From NCBI RefSeq assembly GCF_000613245.1, contig NZ_HG964939.1, forward strand, positions 107,724 to 171,723: a DNA stretch of 64,000 nt, in the 5' to 3' direction. Source of the stretch: Mycobacterium asiaticum DSM 44297. GTDB lineage: Bacteria; Actinomycetota; Actinomycetes; Mycobacteriales; Mycobacteriaceae. The notes beneath the pieces are model-generated. The model searched no databases. It had not been told where the DNA came from and worked only from the letters and a program-made list of their open reading frames with translations. The position numbers and the translations under genes are program-made. This document shows, in pieces, positions 38,591-46,757 of the stretch (positions are counted from its first letter, which is position 1; each line of letters opens with the position of its first letter).

Positions 38591-40154
38591 GGTGTCGCCT
38601 CGTCGTCGATGACCAGGGTGATCGTATAGGCGTCCAGGGAGCGGGTCGGGGCGACCGGCAGGTCCAGGATGAGCGCGTTGCCGGCCGGGCGTGGTTGTGG
38701 TGTTCCGGTGCCGGCGGCCAGGATGGAGCGCACATCGGCGGCGCGGAACCGCCGAAACGCCACCGCCCGGTGCAGTGCGGCGATCAAGGCGTCGGTGCCG
38801 TGGGCGGCGCCCAACGCGAGCAGGACCTCCAACTCCGACCCGAGTCGGGTGTTGCCGATCGCGGCGGCGCCGACCAGGAACGCCTCGGCGTCCTCGCCGA
38901 GCTCGCAGAATTGTTTCTCAATGCTGGTTTGGGGCGGAGCCCACGGCTGGGCGCGGCCCGAGGCCCGTCGTAGTGAGCGTCGAGGACCGATGCACTACCG
39001 GGGGCAACCAGTTCGTGTTCGGCCACGATCATGCCCGTCGAGGGTTCGACCAGGCAGACCGCGCCGTGATCGAGCACCACGGCGACGGTTGCGCCGATCA
39101 GTCGGGTCGGTACCGAGTAGCGGGCAGAGCCGTATCGAACACAGGAGAGCCGATCGACCTTGCGCAGCACTGAAGGCGCCCCGATCTGTAGCCGCAGCGA
39201 CGGCAGTGGTTGCAGCAGTTCGCGTTCGGCGATTAACCGCTCATCGGGGATGGTCGCGATCTCGGTATGTAGCGCGGCGTTGACCTCAGCGCACCACGCT
39301 GCAGCACTGGCATTGGCCGAGCGGATGTCGAGCGCCTGGCCCTCGAGCGCGGCTTGGGTCAGCAGCGGCCCGGCCAGGTCGCGTTGGGCGTAGCCGCACA
39401 GATTCTCCACGATGCCCTTGGATTGCGGGTCGTGGGCGTGGCAGAAGTCCGGGGCAAAGCCGTAGTGGCCGGCCAGTCGCACGTAGTCCGGGGTCGGGAC
39501 CACGACGTTAGCCACCACCCCACCCTTGAGGCAGCCCATCCGATCAGCCAGCACCCGTGCTGGGACTCCGCCGATCGCGGTCGGGGTTTCGGCGATCAAC
39601 GCCAGGGTCGTCGAGGCCCTCTGATCGGTGGCGAACCGCACGAACCGCCACCGCGAGAACGCCAGCACCGCACAGAACAGGAACAATCCCGGTGCGGCCT
39701 GGGCCCAGTCGATGACCAGATACTCACCCGGTGACCACACCGCTGGGCGACGACCGGAATGATTCTGGCTGCGCCACAACGCTTTCGCGTCAGCGACCAG
39801 GCGCCGGAAGTTACGCCCGGAACCCTCGTACCCGGCGGCGCGGGCGATTGGCAACAGCCGCTTGGCTGAGATCCGCGCGTGCGACTTCTCGACGCGTTCA
39901 GCGACCAGATCGGCCACCACGTCGTAGTTGTGGGAACGTTGCGCCCGAGGCCGCGCCGGCGCGCCGGCTTGGTCGGCTTCGAACTTGTCCACGACCTTCT
40001 TGACGGTCCTGTGGGTGGTGCCGCATTGATCAGCGGCGACTCGGTAAGACCCGAGTTGTTGATAGGCAGAAATGATGTCCATGCGGTCCTTCGCAGACTT
40101 CAATGGAACTCCCCGGTGGTGGCGGCAATTGGTTGGCGCCTTCACCGTCGCCAT
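38587..40154 (-). pseudogene. istA: istA transposase gene of the IS21-like element, frameshifted near 38945
   Basis: From about 40154 leftwards the protein shows an N-terminal helix-turn-helix (YRVAADQCGTTHRTVKKVVD). The DDE core follows: YLVIDWAQAAPG with the first Asp, then ADRMGCLKGG with the second, and the glutamate in SKGIVENLCGYAQRDL. Around 38945 the frame is lost; the correct C-terminus (TSIEKQFCELGEDAEAFLVG, ending VIDDEATP) continues in the next frame to 38587. Restoring one base gives about 520 residues, normal for IstA. The start is not certain; a GTG near 40109 is possible. Confidence 0.85.
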
Positions 40155-40189
40155 CGGGGCCCGCAGTTCCTGATCGACACGACGAACAC

Positions 40190-40266
40190 GGGTGGATACT
40201 TTTATCTGGCCAAAAGCGGATACCTCTACTTGGCCACCAGCGGCTACTTTTTCATGGCCACGGACA
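40190..40266. repeat. Right terminal repeats of the IS21-like element
   Basis: Three imperfect units are visible: GGATACTTTTATCTGGCCA, GGATACCTCTACTTGGCCA and GGCTACTTTTTCATGGCCA. One more unit is seen here than at the left end. They are the likely transposase binding sites. Confidence 0.75.
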
Positions 40267-40272
40267 CGGTTG
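40267..40272. repeat. Target-site duplication, right copy
   Basis: CGGTTG directly abutting the right IS end, identical to 37713-37718. Confidence 0.85.
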
Positions 40273-40581
40273 TCCAGGCCATTAGGAAGCTGCCACCGAA
40301 TGTCCGCGAGTGGAAACCGAAAGCGAAGGTCTGGGTTATTAAGGATGCCCACGCCCGACTGTTAGCGAAACAATTGGTTGAGATGGGTCACGAGTTGAGC
40401 ACCCTTCAATCGTTACGGGGTGTTCCCCTCCACGTCACCCCCGCCGAGGACAGCTGAATCGCGTAGCTACCTCGGTTCCACCAGCGCAGACGGGATGAGC
40501 TAACGGCCTCGAAGGCGAGTCGCTGGCGCGGGTCAGGCCTTTGGACTTGACCCAGTGAGCCAGCTTAGGTTTGCCACCGAT

Positions 40582-41682
40582 TCAGCGGTGCGGTAAAGCT
40601 GTGAGCAGTAGGTTCGTCAGCAGTTTCACATCATTCGGAGTGTTCTGCAGTCCGTTCCAGCGACGCTGGTCGTCCGGCCCTAAGTTCCAAGTTCCGTAGG
40701 ACCAGGCGGTCACCTCTGATAATGCGGCAAGTTGATGTTCCAATCCGATGCTGGGGAGCGCATCTGCCTCGTAGCCCTCGGTTAACGCGTCCATCACGTA
40801 TCCGAGGGCTTGGATACCGACTCCGTGAGTCAACCGCGACTTGCGGGGAATCAGCTTCCATTCGATCGGCCAAGTAGCCTCCACGAGGTTCCAAAATATC
40901 TTCAGATGAACAAGCATCTGCTCGATATCTCCCGATCCATCAGCAGGATCACGGTATTGGTACAGAGCACCGTCGTAGAGACTGTTCTCGATCATTCTCA
41001 ACACACTGTTGTCTTTAATGTAGCCATCCGGCGACGTAGGTGTCGCGACTACGCCACTGAACGGACTATCGGTGTCGAGATTCAGACGCGTCATGAGCTG
41101 AGCGGGGAGTCGCCTACGGGCGTATTTGGGCGGCAGGTATCCGCTTGCCTCCGGCAACAACTCGTGGATCAATCCTTTTGGTAGTGGCTTGGTGTTATTG
41201 ACTAAGATAAATTGAGAGCGTTGCTCCTCGGCATCAGAAGCAATGAAAGCAACTGCAGCTAAGGGGAACTCGGCGACATCGGCATCACGGATCGCCGCGA
41301 CTCGTTGTTGGCCATCGACCAGTAGCGCCGGCTTGTCGGCGTCCTCGATCGTTTCGTCGACAGGGATGATCAACTCACCCATTATTGAGTAGTCGACTTT
41401 GCTACGTCGCTTGGTTTCGAATCGCACACGCGAATCGAAAGCGAGTACAACAGCATTCGGCAGCAGCGCTTCGGGAGACTCGATGTAACGACGTATCGCC
41501 CGAATGTGATTGATAACCTCCGGGCGTTGGTAGCCAGCCAGCCCGCCGTCGCCCGATCGGCGAACCCGGGAGACTGCGGTGAAGTCAAGGAGGCGCTTGC
41601 CGTCTATGCCAAAGCAGTAGATCTTGCGCTCGCCTTGACGCACCTCGAGTGCGGGCACCCTGATTTCGTACCTGTCAGCCAT
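40582..41682 (-). CDS. dpdB: DpdB-like DGQHR-domain protein
   Basis: A 366-aa protein, last gene of the minus-strand modification operon; its start overlaps the dpdA stop by 8 bases. The motif is LLVDGQQRVAAIRDADVAEF near residues 120-140, followed by SQFILVNNTKPLPKGLIHEL. Both are diagnostic of DGQHR/DndB-family proteins. Known DpdB is required with DpdA for inserting the 7-deazaguanine into DNA. Whether this copy or the one at 42916 is the true DpdB cannot be settled from sequence alone. Confidence 0.75.
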   Translation of the reverse strand: MADRYEIRVPALEVRQGERKIYCFGIDGKRLLDFTAVSRVRRSGDGGLAGYQRPEVINHIRAIRRYIESPEALLPNAVVLAFDSRVRFETKRRSKVDYSIMGELIIPVDETIEDADKPALLVDGQQRVAAIRDADVAEFPLAAVAFIASDAEEQRSQFILVNNTKPLPKGLIHELLPEASGYLPPKYARRRLPAQLMTRLNLDTDSPFSGVVATPTSPDGYIKDNSVLRMIENSLYDGALYQYRDPADGSGDIEQMLVHLKIFWNLVEATWPIEWKLIPRKSRLTHGVGIQALGYVMDALTEGYEADALPSIGLEHQLAALSEVTAWSYGTWNLGPDDQRRWNGLQNTPNDVKLLTNLLLTALPHR

Positions 41683-42919
41683 GCTTGATCCTTCCCGGGC
41701 GTTTGGGCTTGGCCGCTTTGAGTCGTTTCATCTTCTCCGCAAGCACCGACAGGTTGTGGAAGCCCCGCCGCTTGTTTCGTTCGCTGCCGCGAAAGATCGC
41801 GATCTCGATCCCGTGTTCGGCGCAAAGGCCACACTGGCACTCACGCCATGGCGCTCGCATGAGCGTCCGCCGATACTGCTCCTCGTACTCCCCTTTTAGG
41901 CCCACGATCTTTCCGTAGTCCAAGACGGTGGCTAGCACTTCATCCAGGTCGCAGGACCCTGTGTCAAAGTCCCTGAGGCGTCTTAGGCTCTGCCTTTCGG
42001 CTTCGATCGCGTGCCTTTGGGAGACTGTTCCCGAAAGGATCGCTTTCTTGAGCGTGATGTTTCCGTCAACCTGCGGGACGCGGATGGCCGAGTATCGATC
42101 GTCGGCAGTGTGGTAGTTGTCGCGCTCGTCCATGAACGATTGCCTGAAAGAGGATGTACTGTCGAAGCTCGTCACGCCCAATCGCCTGAATTCCGCGATG
42201 GATTCCATGCGGGTGATTCCCAGCAGGTGAAGTTCGGTGTTCGGGCGGCGGATGTTTGCTATCTCTTCCAGGCATGCAATTATGTCCGGTGTCTTCAGGG
42301 CAACCATGCCGCCCAGAGCAATTCGCTGATACCCCATGCCTTGTAGTTCACGTACGCTGTCGGCGAAGCTAGCAGGGTCCCAGCCCTGCGCCGCCCCTAT
42401 CGGCTCGAAGTTCGCACGTTGATCCAAGACCGCCGATAAGAACTTCTCGGCGTAGGTGAGCGAGACGCGGCGCCTCTCCTTCCATTCGTTCGGAGGGGCG
42501 CCGGTGCCCGGACGGCGGTAGCCAAGTATGACGTGATCGATGCTTACGCCGGCATTGAAGCCGCATTGGCCGTAGAAGTCGAGAACCTCGTTTGTTGAGT
42601 ATGGCGGTTCAGGCTCGTTTACGTACGTGAATGCGCCACAGTCCCCGAGCGTGTCGATCGACGGTGGCAGACGAAAGAACGTCCGAACGCCAAGTCGATA
42701 CAGGCGCTGGCGCTGCGGCATTGAGTATTTGCCGACCTCTCTCCCCGTACCGTCGACGATGGCCTTCGATACCAGAAGGCCATCGTACGGACGCATGGTG
42801 AGCACCTCGTGTGCGTAGCGGTCGTCGCGCTGGCGTACGCGGAGTGGCGAATGCTCGTCGTGGATGAAGTCATAGGACGGACTGACCTGGTCTTGGCTGT
42901 CGGGGAAGTAGAACTTCAT
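41675..42919 (-). CDS. dpdA: DpdA: TGT-like DNA 7-deazaguanine transglycosylase
   Basis: A 414-aa protein from the ATG at 42919, with AAGGAG seven bases upstream; longer frames run into the previous gene. TGT-like features: DCGAF at 93-97 (like the substrate-binding DSGGF of tRNA-guanine transglycosylase), SIDHV (D128), LGGM at 202-205, SFDSTS with D253 as the probable nucleophile, and a zinc set C361-x-C363-x2-C366 with a later histidine (H388). tRNA TGTs exchange guanine in tRNA. The DpdA branch does this in DNA, inserting preQ0. It is flanked on both sides by DGQHR proteins in one overlapping operon and is divergent from the preQ0 synthesis genes, which supports the DNA role. Confidence 0.9.
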   Translation of the reverse strand: MKFYFPDSQDQVSPSYDFIHDEHSPLRVRQRDDRYAHEVLTMRPYDGLLVSKAIVDGTGREVGKYSMPQRQRLYRLGVRTFFRLPPSIDTLGDCGAFTYVNEPEPPYSTNEVLDFYGQCGFNAGVSIDHVILGYRRPGTGAPPNEWKERRRVSLTYAEKFLSAVLDQRANFEPIGAAQGWDPASFADSVRELQGMGYQRIALGGMVALKTPDIIACLEEIANIRRPNTELHLLGITRMESIAEFRRLGVTSFDSTSSFRQSFMDERDNYHTADDRYSAIRVPQVDGNITLKKAILSGTVSQRHAIEAERQSLRRLRDFDTGSCDLDEVLATVLDYGKIVGLKGEYEEQYRRTLMRAPWRECQCGLCAEHGIEIAIFRGSERNKRRGFHNLSVLAEKMKRLKAAKPKRPGRIKHG

Positions 42920-44058
42920 GGCTGCTCCTTGCGGGCAGCCACGTACGCTCGAGCAAGATAGTTCGACAGGCTGGATATGTGTTTGGCCACGTTCTGCAAC
43001 TCGTTCCAAGGCAAGCCGAGTTCGGACCAAGTTCCGTTCGTCCAGCGACATTGATCGGCAATGCGCGCAAGTTCCCTGCGTGTGGCCGCCTGCGGATCCG
43101 AAGAGTTAAGGTCGATGTGAACCATCACCCGATCCATCAATCGGCCCATCGCTCGAATACCTACGCCACCCATGAGCTTTGACGTCGTTGGCGGCTTGCC
43201 CCACGCGTCGGGGAAGGTTTCCCGAACCGCGCCCCAGTAGGTCAGCAGCACCCGTCGGATGCCGTCTGTATCGGTTGAGCCGGTGGCCATGTTTCGGTAG
43301 GGAAATAAGACCCCTGACGGCGATTCGAGAGATTCACGGATTGCCTCCACAAGGCTGGTATCTGTCACGACGCTCTGGCGGCGATCATCCACTTCCGTGG
43401 AAGCCCGCTTAATAAGACCAAAAAACGGCGACTCCGGATCGCGGTTAAGCATATCGACGAGCGCTGATGGCATGCGGCGCTGCGACAGTCGAGGCGACGG
43501 CGCCGAAATCACTTCTGGTAGAAGCTCAGTGACGAGGTTGGCTGGCAGCGGCGCAACGGTGTTAATCCGCAGGAATTGATCGCGCTGCATCTCCAATGTT
43601 GGGGCGACAAAACCTGCAACCGGTACCGGGATGCGCGCGTTCTTCGTTCGCGCCAAAGCAAGGCTGCGCTGCTGACCGTCGACAATCCATGCAGGTCGCT
43701 GGGCGGCATCATCGGAAGGGACTGGTATTTCCAACGTGCCCGAGGTCGCCAAGCCGTCGGTCGTTCCTGGTCCACGGCTTGATCGGAACCGCACCGTATC
43801 GGGAAGGGCCAGAATGAGGCCATTCGGGAATAGGACATCCCCCTCGTCGAGGTATTCCAGGATGTGCCTGACGTGGGCGCGCCGTTCCGGCCGCTGGTAA
43901 CCGATGAGCTTTCCCGCCTCATCTCGTGATATGCGGGCCACGTCAGCAACAAGGCTGATTTCCTCGGCGGCCAAAGCGAACAGATACACCGGCATCGTTG
44001 GGTTCTGCTCAATCCTCAGAGCGCGCCGCTCGAGAAACGTTTCTTTACTTTCAGTCAT
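42916..44058 (-). CDS. DGQHR-domain protein, second DpdB/DndB-like partner
   Basis: A 380-aa protein from the ATG at 44058; both ends overlap neighbours by 4 bases (ATGA). The motif reads AWIVDGQQRSLALARTKNAR near residues 125-145, followed by DQFLRINTVAPLPANLVTEL. It has the same layout as the protein at 40582 but is clearly a different sequence, so the pair is an old duplication or two dedicated subunits. Expected to act with DpdA on DNA. Which one corresponds to the single DpdB of the Salmonella system is unknown. Confidence 0.75.
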   Translation of the reverse strand: MTESKETFLERRALRIEQNPTMPVYLFALAAEEISLVADVARISRDEAGKLIGYQRPERRAHVRHILEYLDEGDVLFPNGLILALPDTVRFRSSRGPGTTDGLATSGTLEIPVPSDDAAQRPAWIVDGQQRSLALARTKNARIPVPVAGFVAPTLEMQRDQFLRINTVAPLPANLVTELLPEVISAPSPRLSQRRMPSALVDMLNRDPESPFFGLIKRASTEVDDRRQSVVTDTSLVEAIRESLESPSGVLFPYRNMATGSTDTDGIRRVLLTYWGAVRETFPDAWGKPPTTSKLMGGVGIRAMGRLMDRVMVHIDLNSSDPQAATRRELARIADQCRWTNGTWSELGLPWNELQNVAKHISSLSNYLARAYVAARKEQP

Positions 44059-44951
44059 GACGAACCCACGGTGTCGCGAAAGAGTTCGCCAAATCGCTTT
44101 TGCTCGCAGGCGATGCCGGCATCGCGGACACGCCGCAAAGCACGCGTCGCTGACAGGGTCGGATCAGAAGCCTTGAGCTTGCTAATCAGTCCAAGCAGCT
44201 GGGCATCCGTCATCGGTGACCGCCGATACTCTTCGACGTGGGCCGCCGATTGCGCCCAACGAGTCCATGCCCTCTCATCCGCAACGCTATAAAGAGGTAA
44301 GCACGACCGCCGTGCCAGCCACGCTCGGGCCATGCGAATCGTGAGACTCGATGCTGTTCCGCCCAGTTCCCGCCGAAGTGCCCGGTCGGCCGCAAGCCTA
44401 GGCATTCCCGCGATGTTGCGCGCGCCACCCACGAGAAGAACATCGCCACCTAGGGTCGCCAGCGCCGCAAGATCCTCGTCCATAGCGCGAGCGTAGGTTT
44501 CTGACAGAACCAGGAGCACCCGATCATCCGCAGTTTCGCACAGACGACGGGCACCGCGAAGCGTGCGCAATCGCACCCACCATCGCCCTAATTGAACTTG
44601 ACCGGACCCCACCGAATCCGCGTGACCACCGGCGAAAGTGGCTGCATAGGCAGGCCCGTACGAGTCCACCTCGCGCAATCCCAGACCGGCCGAAGCAACC
44701 AGTAGTTTCACATCGAACCCCGAGTCAGATGCATCACCGGCGAGTTTCCGCACCTGTTGCCACGCCTCCCCTTGATAAAGATCGATCAGTTTGGTGGTGC
44801 CAGGCGCCGCTTCAACGCGCCGACGCCAACTGGCAAAGCGAGTGCTCAAGTCTCCGGGTGGCAGTGATCGCAACCGCAGGTCCGGCGTAGGAACCTGAGA
44901 TTTCCGGTCAGTGCAGTTGACTACTATCGTCAGTTTCACCAGTCGTGTCAC
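44055..44951 (-). CDS. Protein of unknown function heading the dpd modification operon (DpdC candidate)
   Basis: A 298-aa protein with a GTG start. The N-terminus has a short beta strand and VVNCTDRKS at residues 10-18. Further on LLVASAGLGLREVDSYGPAY recalls the nucleobase-handling DUF6884/YaaA-like proteins that often carry a C-S/T-x-x-K motif at the same place. The second half contains LLLVGGARNIAG and helical segments. It is the first gene of the operon with the DGQHR and dpdA genes. In the characterised system DpdC converts the inserted preQ0 base to the amide form; this protein is the positional candidate for such a base-tailoring role. The name is inference, so no symbol is given. Confidence 0.5.
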   Translation of the reverse strand: MTRLVKLTIVVNCTDRKSQVPTPDLRLRSLPPGDLSTRFASWRRRVEAAPGTTKLIDLYQGEAWQQVRKLAGDASDSGFDVKLLVASAGLGLREVDSYGPAYAATFAGGHADSVGSGQVQLGRWWVRLRTLRGARRLCETADDRVLLVLSETYARAMDEDLAALATLGGDVLLVGGARNIAGMPRLAADRALRRELGGTASSLTIRMARAWLARRSCLPLYSVADERAWTRWAQSAAHVEEYRRSPMTDAQLLGLISKLKASDPTLSATRALRRVRDAGIACEQKRFGELFRDTVGSS

Positions 44952-45049
44952 TTCCCCGGTCCAAATAACTGTCGGCGCGTTGCGCTCGGCTAGATCGTGT
45001 AGTTTCGGCTACTATAACCCCAACCACCGACGCAGCGCAGGAGGATGCC
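44952..45049. promoter_or_regulatory. Divergent promoter region between dpd modification genes and the preQ0 operon
   Basis: A 98-base gap. Toward queC a TATAAC at 45013-45018 is a good -10 candidate, with only a weak -35 upstream. AGGAGG at 45039-45044 is a strong ribosome site five bases before the queC ATG. I looked for a preQ1-type riboswitch and found no matching loop or A-rich tail. Confidence 0.5.
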
Positions 45050-45739
45050 ATGGACACACCGGCGGTAGTACTGCTAAGCGGGGGGCTTGACTCAACGACG
45101 GCGCTGGCGATCGCCAAGCATCAGGGGTTCCGTCCGTACGCGCTGTCCTTTAGATACGGACAACGCCACGCGATCGAACTCGCAGCTGCTAAGCGAGTCG
45201 CACACGCCTACGGGGTGGCCGGCCACGTCGTGGCCGAGATCGATCTGCGCGTCTTCGGAGGTTCGTCGCTCACCTCCGACGCAGAAGTTCCGAAGCATGC
45301 CACGGTCGATGCACTCACAGACGAGATTCCATCCACATACGTGCCTGCGCGCAACACCATCTTCTTGTCGTTTGCGTTGGCGTACGCCGAGACTGTCGGG
45401 GCGTGCGACATATTCATAGGTGTGAACGCCCTCGACTATTCCGGCTATCCGGACTGCCGCCCGGAATACATTGCGGCGTTCCAGACGATGGCTAACCTTG
45501 CTACGAAGGCCGGCGTAGGCGGAAAGTCCGTAACGATCCATACACCGCTCATCGAGATGACCAAAGCGGAGATCGTACGGACTGGCTTAGGCCTGGGCGT
45601 CGACTACAGCCTCACTTCGTCGTGTTACGACCCAGATACGGCAGGTAAGCCATGCGGTCGATGCGACTCATGCCTGTTGCGCCTGAAGGGTTTCGCCGAA
45701 GCCGGCCAAACCGATCCCCTTATCTATCAGGCGGCGTGA
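45050..45739 (+). CDS. queC: 7-cyano-7-deazaguanine synthase QueC
   Basis: A 229-aa protein. The ATP-pyrophosphatase loop LLSGGLDSTTALAI is at residues 8-21. The C-terminal zinc set reads CYDPDTAGKPCGRCDSCLLR. QueC converts 7-carboxy-7-deazaguanine to preQ0 with ATP and ammonia. It is the first gene of a four-gene plus-strand operon coupled by 4-base overlaps. In a mycobacterial-type genome without an obvious queuosine need, the product is best explained as the DpdA substrate. Confidence 0.93.
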   Translation: MDTPAVVLLSGGLDSTTALAIAKHQGFRPYALSFRYGQRHAIELAAAKRVAHAYGVAGHVVAEIDLRVFGGSSLTSDAEVPKHATVDALTDEIPSTYVPARNTIFLSFALAYAETVGACDIFIGVNALDYSGYPDCRPEYIAAFQTMANLATKAGVGGKSVTIHTPLIEMTKAEIVRTGLGLGVDYSLTSSCYDPDTAGKPCGRCDSCLLRLKGFAEAGQTDPLIYQAA

Positions 45740-46377
45740 ACGTGGCATACACCGTCAAAGAGATCTTCTACACCCTTCAAGGGGAGGGCGCCCACACGGG
45801 GAGGCCGGCGGTGTTCTGCCGATTTGCATCCTGCAATCTCTGGACCGGGCGCGAGAGAGATCGAGAGAGGGCGATCTGCAAGTTCTGCGACACCGATTTC
45901 GTCGGAACCGACGGACCGGGGGGCGGCCGCTTCGTCGATGCTCATGAGTTGGCAATGGCTATCGAGAAAGCATGGCCAGAATCGACTCCTGACAACAGGA
46001 TGGTTGTTTGCACGGGTGGCGAACCCCTCCTGCAACTCGATAAGCCGCTCGTTGATGCGCTGCACGAACTGGATTTCTACGTAGCAGTGGAGACGAATGG
46101 AACGCAACCTGCTCCAACCGGCATCGACTGGATCTGCGTGAGCCCCAAGGTCGGCGCACCGTTAGTGCTGACGTCAGGAGACGAACTGAAGCTGGTGTAT
46201 CCACAGGCTGGGGGCGAGCCACAGCAGTTTGAAGACCTCGACTTCAGGTCGTTTCGGCTCTCCCCAATGGACGGACCAGCTGTCCATCAGAACACCGCTG
46301 CAGCAGTCGAATATTGCCTTAAGCGCCCACGGTGGCATCTGAGCTTGCAAACCCACAAGTACCTAGGAATACCGTGA
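45736..46377 (+). CDS. queE: 7-carboxy-7-deazaguanine synthase QueE
   Basis: A 213-aa radical SAM protein from the GTG at 45736, which overlaps the queC stop as GTGA. The start at 45652 would lie deep inside queC. Cysteines occur as C-x14-C-x2-C (CNLWTGRERDRERAICKFC), the unusual spacing of the QueE branch in place of the standard CxxxCxxC. TGGEPLLQ follows as the SAM-binding GGE motif. The enzyme rearranges 6-carboxytetrahydropterin to carboxy-deazaguanine. Confidence 0.92.
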   Translation: MNVAYTVKEIFYTLQGEGAHTGRPAVFCRFASCNLWTGRERDRERAICKFCDTDFVGTDGPGGGRFVDAHELAMAIEKAWPESTPDNRMVVCTGGEPLLQLDKPLVDALHELDFYVAVETNGTQPAPTGIDWICVSPKVGAPLVLTSGDELKLVYPQAGGEPQQFEDLDFRSFRLSPMDGPAVHQNTAAAVEYCLKRPRWHLSLQTHKYLGIP

Positions 46378-46757
46378 CTGAGACGGCAGAAATCCACTGG
46401 GAGTTCACGTTTGAAGCAGCGCACCGCCTCCCTAACGTTCCCAGCGAACACAAGTGCTCGCGGCTACACGGCCACTCTTACCGCGCGCGCATCCACGTGA
46501 CCGGGCCAATCGACCCTAAGTCTGGATGGATCATCGACTTTGGCAACATTAAGGATGCCTGCAAGCCAGTGGTAGCCCAGCTTGATCACTACTACCTGAA
46601 TGAAATTCCTGGCCTAGAAAACCCAACGAGTGAGCGGCTAGCTGTATGGATCTGGCATGAGTTAGAGGCGTCTCTGCCCCTCATGTCGGCCGTGAGTGTC
46701 TCCGAAACATGCACCTCCGGATGCACGTATAGAGGACCCCGGGTCGCGGGCCCATGA
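46374..46757 (+). CDS. queD: 6-carboxytetrahydropterin synthase QueD
   Basis: A 127-aa protein from the GTG at 46374 overlapping the queE stop. Zinc ligands are visible as FEAAHRL (first His) and LHGHSY (second and third). The catalytic cysteine lies in HKCSRLHGH, and a glutamate sits near the C-terminus (SVSETCTSGC). It converts dihydroneopterin triphosphate to carboxytetrahydropterin. Full length for the family. Confidence 0.92.
   Translation: MTETAEIHWEFTFEAAHRLPNVPSEHKCSRLHGHSYRARIHVTGPIDPKSGWIIDFGNIKDACKPVVAQLDHYYLNEIPGLENPTSERLAVWIWHELEASLPLMSAVSVSETCTSGCTYRGPRVAGP

Larger units (their letters stand above)
37719..40266. mobile_element. IS21-family insertion sequence, 2548 bp, with 6-bp target duplication
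   Basis: Ends match as inverted repeats: TGTCAATGGCCAGGAAGAAG at the left and, reversed, TGTCCGTGGCCATGAAAAAG at the right, both TG...CA in form. The element is flanked by identical CGGTTG at 37713-37718 and 40267-40272. It carries istA and istB on the minus strand. Both genes show single-base frameshifts, so the element may no longer move by itself. Confidence 0.9.
37622..40457 (+). pseudogene. 93-codon gene split by the IS21-like insertion
   Basis: Removing the IS (37719-40266) and one copy of the CGGTTG duplication joins 37622-37718 to 40273-40457. The result is a clean 282-base frame (93 aa plus stop) that begins MATVKFRRVRAVWAGTTCDV and ends GVPLHVTPAEDS. The centre reads VVQAIRKLPPNVREWKPKAK then VWVIKDAHARLLAKQLVEMG. 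The R-x-W-x-P-x-x-K-x-W-x-I pattern occurs in small DNA-associated proteins and helicase accessory domains. Function unknown. Because it lay exactly between the restriction and modification halves of the Dpd cluster, it may have been a further member now inactivated. Confidence 0.75.

Noticed and set aside
39879..40457. 192-codon plus-strand frame with repeated GYFYLAKSGYLYLATSG
   Set aside because: The Tyr-rich repeats come from the IS21 terminal repeats read in frame. Only the part after 40273 is genuine, as the tail of the split small gene.
41675..43051. Longer 458-aa start for DpdA
   Set aside because: The first 44 residues lie inside the upstream DGQHR gene and have no ribosome site. 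The ATG at 42919 has AAGGAG and the operon's 4-base overlap.
44952..45049. preQ1/preQ0 riboswitch upstream of queC
   Set aside because: The 98-base leader is too short after the likely promoter and shows no preQ1-type stem-loop with an A-rich tail.
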